Positions 56,262 through 64,000 of a stretch of 64,000 nt of DNA are shown here, in pieces. Each line of letters begins with the position of its first letter. Positions within the stretch are counted from its first letter, which is position 1. Both the position numbers and the translations under genes were made by a program. The DNA lies in assembly GCA_027382625.1 (NCBI GenBank), contig JAJKFJ010020820.1:48776-112775 (forward strand), read 5' to 3'. The notes below the pieces were generated by a model. The model searched no databases. It had not been told where the DNA came from and saw only the letters and a list, made by a program, of their open reading frames with translations. The stretch comes from Tetmemena sp. SeJ-2015. Taxonomy: Eukaryota > Ciliophora > Spirotrichea > Sporadotrichida > Oxytrichidae.

Positions 56262-59060
56262 TGATCTCGTTCCTTTATACATTAAAAGTCTATAACTTAG
56301 TAGCAATATCACTCACTATCTTTATTTTAGCATTAGTAGTAGTTGAATATTTATTAGAATACTGGAAATATATTCCTCCACTCTTTAAATAATCATTTTT
56401 TGGCTTCGATTTACAGCAAAGAAATATATCTCAGGATTCCATTTTGAGGAGTTGGGAAATCCTAAAAATAGTTGTGAAATAGCTGCTGAATACTGAAATT
56501 TCCTACCTTATTAAATTGTCAAATATCCCTTTTTACAAAAGTTTACCGGAGTTAAAGACCGAGTTAATTATTTTAAGACCCACCCTAGGTTAAGAAATAA
56601 TTATTAATTTTCAGTCCTATTCTCAAATAACTCTAGCTCTCAAAAATAAGTATATCTGAAATTGAAAATGAAATCAATTTATATATTAAAATGGATTAAA
56701 TCAGTGGCAGTAGAAGTGTGTCCAATTTAATTAATTATTAGATAATTCCACTCAGCATAGATATATAAGACACTTTCTATCCTTGCAACTTTTATGTGGG
56801 AGTGCTGAGAGTAGAGTTATAAGCGACATAAGTTTTGATGATATCAATATTGAAGATGAAGGAGAATGCGCGAGTCATATCTCGCTACTGAGAGGTGCTG
56901 TGAAGATGATTAAAGTAGAATTTCATATTAAAATTTGATGTTCTATCGCCCAAGCTACAGATGTGAGGATAATTCTGCTAATTTAACTACCACCATGTTG
57001 CAGCTGACAATTTATTATTTTAGCCAATCATCGATTATAATTAAATTCTATTCTATAATTAGATTATAAAGAGAAAGAAAAAAAAGAGTATTTATTTGTA
57101 TCTCTCACCAGATGCTCCTTTCATTTGAAAATAATAAAATAGAACAGTCTCCAGCAGGCAGAAAATTTGGCAGCGGAAAAATTGACTACACTTCTCATAT
57201 AAAATAAATCCTAGCTAAGAAACAAATTGTTCAAATTATATTTGAGAAGAAATTCTCATTATTTAAATTGGCGAAGAGACAATTACTTTACCAATAGGGA
57301 AAACTAGGAACTTAATTTAAATCGGTATATGTGTATACACAATGAGTTAGGTATTTTTTAACCTTATGAATCAGTAAAAATGGAACAAATTGAAAGTAAA
57401 ATGAATTAATCTTCATTAAAGTAATTTTTAAAATAATTTCTTCCTAATCAGGGTGTATAGCTATCACTTAGAATTTGAGCTTGGTGTCATGAAATCTCTA
57501 TATCTCTATTGCACTTTTATTTGAGAGCGAAATCCAAGTGAATCCAAGAAAAGTTTGATAAATATAGGAGGCAACTCTTTAGCAATTTAATTCGATATCT
57601 ATAACTGCATCAACCTTTCTAAGCGCTCTGGCCTAAATCTTTTTTTTTTTTAAAATAAGGAATTAACTAACGCAAATACTTGGTAATCACACTAATCCGA
57701 CATTTGCCACGTATGCCAGTCAAAAAAGGATTTTTAATAAGCAAACCTTGTAAGCACTTTTTGAAATATATGTTTTATATTCCCAAGGATGAAATTCATC
57801 TTTATTAAGTAAGAAATATAAGTAATAGTTGTTTTAACTTCTCTAGCAAATACTTCTGCACTAATACGAGTTCTTCCAAGCTACCACTTAAGATTGGAGA
57901 TTGAATTTAAATCAATATTTTATATAGGTAAATCAAAGAGAATCAGTTTAAAAAAAAACTAAGGATTAAACTACTATTTTTTTATGTTGCACAAAAATGT
58001 GAGGCTATGTTTAGATTCTATATGGGCATGCACCGATATGCAAGAGAAGTGTCTTGGAGATTTCATATTTCTCGCAATAATATATTGAGACTCAAGGTAA
58101 AGAAGATGAAGAGAGGGTCTTTTCTAAGTGGGAAGATCACTTATTGAAGTTAATTTCATTCACTTCCTCTATGAATTATTACCTCAGCAAATAGTTTCTC
58201 TTCTATCTGCCACAAGTTTATCTTATCATCTAATTATTCAGGATATTGTCGGAATGAAAAAATTGAGCAATTAACCTATCAAATATCTTGATTATCCTCA
58301 TTTTAAAAGAAGAGAGGCGAAATAATAAGGGATGCGCGAATTGGCCTTAAAGCAGGTCTAATTCTAGCTTTGAAGAATCACCAATGAGTAATTTCCTATC
58401 AAATTTATTACTTATAACATGCTTTTAAGCTTTTTGCGTGATTGAATTTTACTGCTCTACTTTTTCTCTGTATTTTTACTAAATGTAAAATTGGATTCTT
58501 TGGAGCGCAATACTCAGACAAGTGTAGACTCCAACCGTAACTCACCTTCTCTTTTTCGAAATCCTTTAAAAGTTAATTTATATTTTATTAAATCATTTGG
58601 ACTCGGATTAAAGCAGGTTTACACCAGAGACCTCCTCAAAATCTAGCTTCTACTAATTACATACCCCGACACTTTAAATTTTGAATGAACATATTTTCTT
58701 ATGATTTTTTAATTTGACTTAGTAAAGATAAACTACTGAGTGATTTGCGCAAGCGAAGCGATTTCGCCACTAAGATAGTTTAGATAATAAAAAGCATTTC
58801 ATTCCCTATTATGCGCATTAATTTAAGTTGTCTAGGGTCTTTCGCCAGTTTAGCTAGGAAGCATTGTTAATGACAATCAGTCTAGCCCAAATATATTTAG
58901 AATGATTTGATAACCTAGTATTTTAATTTTTTAGAATGCCTTCTAGAGAAACTATGATTTCTAGTGACAGTAGCCCTTCGTCCTATTTTTATTTTCTTTC
59001 GTAGACTAATAGACTCAGCATTCCCTCCTCATCAAAATTTAATCCACATTTAACATTCTA
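56262..59060. other. AT-rich region with short coding-like islands
   Basis: Mostly A/T-rich. Islands that read without TGA include 56674-56880 (SDISFDDINIEDEGECASHI) and 57113-57344 (ENNKIEQSPAGRKFGSGKID). Both are plus strand and could be 5' segments of the next cyclin-like gene or debris. The rest shows no gene. Confidence 0.4.
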
Positions 59061-60995
59061 TATGATAATTTAAGACAAAGCCCCTCCAGAAAAGTAAATT
59101 CCAAAACATAAAGAAGAGAGAAGCATGTCTCACCTCTCCATATCAGAAGGGCCCTAGATAAAATTCTCTCAGCTATATTCGCAATCAAAAATAAATTACC
59201 TTTGTAAAGTTATGATTTAAATTATTAGAAATGTAGAGGAAGTTTCAGTTCTCGCTTGCTCTCTTGGGGGCCATAATTTATAATAAATAGATGGCTCAGG
59301 CACTTTTAAGAAAAGATAATCATCAATTATCTTTAATAGTTTAGGCACCTCTACTTCTAATATGTGCTTATTTGTTTATACTGGTGAGAGAGCCAATGTG
59401 TATTGCCACGCTAAGACGAAGCTTGACAATCTTGACTATAGATTCAGCCAAATTTCTAATACGCCATAAAGGCGCAGATCTCCCAGCCGTAACATCAAAA
59501 TATATTTTTCAAAGATATAGATAAAGATTTTTATTACATGAGAAATTTGACCAAGATAGCCTATACAAAAAATATATATATGTGCTAGCCTCGCTTATAG
59601 AGGATTTGAAGAACAAAGATGAAAAGGACCAGCAACTCATCCTTGCGTATAAACATTTCGGGATACACTCGTTACTCAGAGCAAAGTTATTTCTTACAAT
59701 AAATTTCTTTTTATTTGACTGGATCCTCTTAAATAATTGTCTGTATTTATTTATTCATAAGATATCCTCCAGGCATATATCACCTTTAACAAGAGTTCTC
59801 CAAAAACTATTTTCCTCTGCTTCTCAATAATCTATTTATCTTCTGAGTGTGTATAAGTGTATGTGAGTGTGTTTTGTTTATTTTTGGATAATCGACAGAT
59901 TCGTTCTGAAGAAATTCTCAGAATTATGTACTTTTTAATAATATTTGGGGGTTTTATTTACTCAGAGAGCAAGGATTATGAACTCACTCCTAAAAAATTC
60001 CATTTGTTGGGATTGACTGCAATCTGGCTTGCATCTAAAGTGGAAGACTCTCGATGCATCACAGTAACTCAAATCCTTTCTTTAATTTTTAAGTAGACTC
60101 ATTTTTAATAAATATAAGACGATGCTGGCCACGGTAAATACTCAAATAAAACACTTTTAAGAATATAAAGTAAGAAAAATTATTTTCTTTAAGATCACAT
60201 ATTAAGCATAGTAATTTTAATGTTTAAGAATGGAAATGGAGATTTTAAGGACTCTGGAGTTCAAATTAATAAGCGAGACTTCGTACGACTCAAGCCTTGT
60301 TTTGATAAAGTAATTTCTTCTCCACAATCTTTTCTTTATTTTGTCTTTATCGATAGTCAAACAAAGTTATTAAATAAAAAATTTTTAAAAAAATCAAAAT
60401 TAATTAAATTATAATATGATCTTAACTATATTTAGTAGATGTATTATATTTAAGTAGAAAGCCTAAGTAAGGATGATTAAGATTTGCTCTAACAAAATAC
60501 TAATGCGAAAATATATATGTGTGTGCGTTTATTCTTATTCTGATTACTATTTTGTTTTTTTTTCTCTAGGGGATCATTTATCTAATTAATTTGGCCTCCC
60601 AATACAGTCAAAAAATAAGCTCCAAAGATGTCATAAAATATTATCTATCTATAGAATACATTCAAAATTTATGTTTAATTGACAACACTAGCAATAAACG
60701 CCATTTCCCTTAAGATTCTAGTTAAAATAAAAAAGATTGAACTATCAAATATTGAGCGCAACAACAATCTCAATGAATCCATAGTTAGTTTTTCGTCTCA
60801 CCAAGCTGACGTAGTCTAAAAACAAATCACAATTTCTTTTTAAAATTTTTTTAGAAATTTATATTAGTCGAGGGGAAAATAATTAAGCTATAGAAATTGT
60901 TCGAAGATTTCTTGAACTTTAATAATCTAGAAGGGCAGCTCAAGGCCCATGTAAATAAAGAATACTTAAAACCCATAGCAAAACTTCATTAATTT
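59061..60995 (+). CDS. cyclin-like protein 3
   Basis: An N-terminal open stretch from about 59061 contains MSHLSISEGPQIKFSQLYSQ and TGERANVYCHAKTKLDNLDY. The box begins ASLIEDLKNKDEKDQQLIL-YKHFGIHSLLRAKLF; IES removal gives LLRAKLFDWILL, then TRVLQKLFSSASQ, FLDNRQIRSEEILRIM, and YELTPKKFHLLGLTAIWLAS-KVEDSRCITVTQIL, the third-helix signature. Later islands (INLASQYSQKISSKDVIKYY) are probably the C-terminal cyclin fold. The LRAKLFDW...LASKVED pattern is characteristic of cyclins. It is more divergent than the other two and more heavily interrupted; its end is approximate. Confidence 0.55.
59687..59716 (+). other. IES in cyclin-like 3, pointer TTATTT
   Basis: TTATTT at 59687-59692 and 59711-59716. 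Excision of 24 nt gives SLLRAKLFDWILL, bringing the LRAKL...W motif to normal spacing. Short and in frame. Confidence 0.7.
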
Positions 60996-62379
60996 TGAGA
61001 AGATATATATAGAGTTCAAAAGTATGATAAATAAAATAAAATAATAATATTTTTTATTTTATTTCTATCTATTTCATTTTTTCTCCTTTTCTAATTTTAT
61101 TTTTTATAAACGTGAGCCCTGACGTTCATTCTAAAATTTAAGCAGCTATTAGCTAGTACTTGAAGTGAAATATAATATGTAAAAAAATTAATTTAAGGGA
61201 ATATACTAATTTACGCACTTTAATTAGTGCAGAAATATTATTAACAGAGAACTTTAAAGCAAACTCATCAATATTCTAAAAAAAACCAAACTCTGCCACG
61301 GTCCAAGTAAATATAGAGTAGGAGAATAAGTTGAACTCAGACTCTCATAATGTAAATACTATCGAAGTAATCTAAAGAATTCTATTATTTTTTTAAGAAA
61401 ATTTTATAAAGCACTCTCTCTCTCTTTATAGCAGTTCATGAAGAAGATAAAAATTAAATATTTTTTTCTTTCTATATCATATTTGAATTAAAAAATAGGT
61501 TGTAGAGTTTTTATTAAAAAACGATTAATTATTTTATGTCACTAGAGTGTTATCTAGTTAAAAATAATAAAGGCTGTTTAATATTTTTCATTTACAGAAA
61601 AATATTTACTCATCAAAAAGAGTATTTAAAAATTCAGGAATGTAACTACTCTTAAAAACAAAAGTTAAGAAACAATTAAAACAAATGGAGACATGTATAA
61701 ATTTTTAGATTACAGATGAATTAATACTCTTAAATTACCTACAATTAAATTCACATTCCTTTTCAAACAAATTAACAAAAAACTTTTTACAAATCCTTTC
61801 ATAAAAAACAAAAATATATTCACTGTTTCTTTTAGATGATCTAATTTTGAATTTGATATATAAATAAAATACGAAATAATGCTGAAATAATTAATAAATT
61901 AACAAACTAATGTAGATTAATTGAAGGCTCTTGGTAATAATAATTCATAAAAAATATTATCTATAGTTTATAAAACATTTATTTATCTTAAGTTAATAAT
62001 ATTTTAGTAAATGCCTGCAAGGAAAAAAAAGGACGTATTCTCTCGTTTAAAGCCATCTATATTTTAGATTATGATTGAAATCAAGTTTCTAATTAAGAAT
62101 TTAACTGGGTTTTTATGAGGAAGTTTGTCGGAAATTAAAATAGTCCAATATTAAAAGATTAAATTTTTTAATTTACTTTTCAATTAAATTTTTAGAAGTT
62201 TGAGTAGAGATTCAAAACCCCATAAATGATAAGAAGTGAAAATAAGTTGTGTATAATTAATTTCTTTATTAATACTTATATCATGCGAGTTCAAACGCGA
62301 AATTACTCAAAAATAACTTAATCATCAATCCTATCTCAGTTTCATTTTGACTCTAAGGTATGGATGTAGTCACCTTATC
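60996..62379. other. extremely AT-rich non-coding DNA
   Basis: Long A/T-dominated stretch with (CT)n near 61415-61426 and many A and T runs. No gene, repeat family or transposon signature recognised. Probably germline-limited. Confidence 0.55.
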
Positions 62380-63049
62380 AGTAGTAATAGCCAGTTCTCA
62401 ACATCAACTCCATCGCAAAAATGTTGAGAGTGCCAGCGCGCACTATACTCTCGCATTTGAAAGTGCTTTGCAGATGAGAAAGTTAGAGTTGCAGTGTTCC
62501 TATCCCCTTTTAAGTTTAAAGATGTGAATCAATTATTTGATTGCCCCTCAAATCTTAAGGGATTCAATTTGGAGTAGGGGAAAGATCTTCAAGTTTTTCC
62601 CTTTTAAGATCTCTCCTGACTGTGCAAAATCTATCGTTGAAATGAAAAGTCAAAATGTGATCGAGTGAAGGCGTTTAGACTTCACTAAGATTTTATTAAT
62701 TGAAAAAATTTTAACTGCTCAGTGTGGGGGAAGCTGAAGTTTGTTGTGCTGCAAAGATGTTTCAAAACCCCCTTTGGAGGTTGGGTAAAAGAAGCACGAT
62801 AAAAAAATTTTACGATTTTAGAAATATAATAAAAGTGCTTTTGCGGGAATACAAAATCGGCTTAAAAGCTTATTCCTTCACCCTCGTTTATCAGCGAGAG
62901 CAGTATTTGGTTTCCCTTAAAAGTCGGAGAGATCTAGAGGTGAGATCGTTTTCTTCGTTGAAAAACCCTCGCTCACGAAGGAAAAAGAGGATACGCTATT
63001 TAAAATCACTCCGTTTTTTTTTCCCTATCGCCGGGTTAACACATTGATT
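62380..63049 (+). other. coding-like islands, unidentified
   Basis: GC content rises and plus-strand frames read without TGA: ADEKVRVAVFLSPFKFKDVN-QLFDCPSNLKGFNL at about 62467-62620, and a basic frame at 62724-63046 (KVLLREYKIGLKAYSFTLVY, then Arg/Lys-rich). They may be isolated MDSs or decayed gene pieces. No family recognised. Confidence 0.35.
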
Positions 63050-64000
63050 TTACTGTTTGAACTTATTTAAGGGACACTTAAGAAGTGCTGCTCATACTTG
63101 ATTTTTAGCTAGATAAGAGGATTAATAGTGAAGTTGTAAAGTGGAAAAAGGGAAAAAGTTTTGTGCGAGATAAGGTAGAGTGAATTTTAGAAAAATATTT
63201 TAAACTTAATTAATGATTAATCACTTTTTCTTTTTGGGAAAAGGGATTTTAGAGGTCCCTTTCCCCTCTTGTTGGGCCAAGGACCTAGTTCTATTTTTCG
63301 ACTTCCCCCCATCTATGGATCTGTCGTCCTAAATAAAAATATCGAAACTTATGCTTCAATAAGTTGTAAAAGAGAAAACATTGGAAAATCGGTGCAAGGA
63401 AAGCAGGTATTCCAAGAACGATTGGTCAAGGTTATGCAGGGGGCATTTGGGGCTATAGTTTCATCATACTTGAATGATATAAAAGGAAAATCTGGTGAAA
63501 AATGAAATGATGCAAATAATTTTGCAACAAGAATTGTAGGAAGACAGGGAAAAATTTTAAAATTAGAGGTAAAATGAAACCTTTAAACCAAACCAAGGAA
63601 AAGGAAACCTTTAAAAGGAAAAAATTTTTGGAATTAAAAACGCAAGTTTCCTTTTTAAAGATTTTGGGAGTTTTAAATTTTAGCAAAGAAAATTTAAAAA
63701 GAAATTTAAATTTTCACAACTTATTTTCCTTTTTTTCAAATTTTGGGGTTTTTGGGTTTTGAATGAGCAGTTTTTCCCCGGGTTTTGAGTATAAAAATCC
63801 AAGCTCCTTTTTTAATAACAGAATTTTCTACTAACCAGATTGCTTCTAGGGGAGCATGGGGCCGCCTGATACCTTTACCTTTTCTCAAGAGTATTTATAT
63901 ATCCACATCTCTTTATTGTAGCTTTCATTTTTAATAATAAATTATGTAAATTAAAAAACTTAAACCTTTTTATTTTCTCCCAAATTAAACCTTTTATTTA
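63050..64000. other. AT- and homopolymer-rich end of the window
   Basis: Contains an open frame at 63269-63505 (DLSS-like start, KQVFQERLVKVMQGAFGAIV) of unknown value, then dense A/T/G runs at 63560-63790. No feature can be supported. Confidence 0.4.

Noticed and set aside
63735..63760. TTTTGGGG-like run resembling a hypotrich telomere repeat
   Set aside because: Only a single degenerate unit in a homopolymer-rich stretch; not a telomere array and not enough to call a transposon end.
1..64000. TBE-type or other transposons, CRISPR arrays, tRNA and rRNA genes
   Set aside because: No transposase domain, terminal telomeric repeats, regular spacer-repeat array, tRNA cloverleaf or rRNA segment was recognised on either strand.

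Overview
The window reads as germline (micronuclear) DNA of a hypotrich ciliate of the Oxytricha/Stylonychia/Tetmemena type; the species cannot be fixed from the sequence. Two observations support this. (1) Every recognisable gene uses TAA and TAG as glutamine and TGA as the only stop: CCT-alpha, importin, Cwc2, a calcium-dependent kinase and UGGT all read through many TAA/TAG codons and end at TGA. (2) The genes are cut by short (24-85 nt), AT-rich, non-coding inserts flanked by 3-8 bp direct repeats. Deleting one repeat plus the insert restores the reading frame and the conserved protein. These are internal eliminated sequences (IESs) with pointers, separating macronuclear-destined segments (MDSs). 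Ordinary short GT-AG introns (about 31-105 nt) occur beside them.

Layout. 1-360: 5' part of a GH27 alpha-galactosidase (-). 0.7-6.6 kb: a large membrane protein with propeller-like repeats, cadherin-like domains and membrane segments (-). 6.85-8.9 kb: coiled-coil protein (-). 9.3-11.2 kb: cyclic-nucleotide-binding protein (-). 11.3-15.9 kb (+): METTL21-like methyltransferase, MFS transporter, secreted ML-like protein. 16.0-17.8 kb: splicing factor Cwc2 (-). 18.0-20.4 kb (+): an unknown protein, then WASH complex subunit 3. 20.5-27.6 kb: long Gln/Asn-rich coiled-coil protein (-). 27.8-33.2 kb: UDP-glucose:glycoprotein glucosyltransferase (+). 33.3-36.1 kb: a scrambled leucine-rich-repeat gene with one inverted segment. 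36.3-40.0 kb: importin-4/Kap123 (-). 40.3-42.0 kb: CCT-alpha (-). 42.1-44.5 kb: Gln-rich protein (-). 44.9-47.2 kb: calcium-dependent protein kinase (-). 47.4-49.0 kb: Lys/Gln-rich protein (+). 49.1-49.4 kb: small protein (-). 49.5-64 kb: much more AT-rich, with three divergent cyclin-like genes in tandem (+), then mostly non-coding sequence.

The most striking structure is the leucine-rich-repeat gene. Its 5' and middle segments lie on the minus strand (36112 down to 33955). Its 3' segment lies on the plus strand at 33301-33878. Both junction ends carry the same 14-bp word, and joining there continues the repeat domain in frame to a TGA stop. This is a scrambled gene whose assembly needs an inversion. 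The genes show no operon logic: they are unrelated housekeeping and signalling genes packed with short spacers, as expected for loci that become separate macronuclear chromosomes.

Several genes also carry single-base frameshifts next to short homopolymers. Long-read assembly error is the likeliest cause, but this cannot be settled from the sequence alone.
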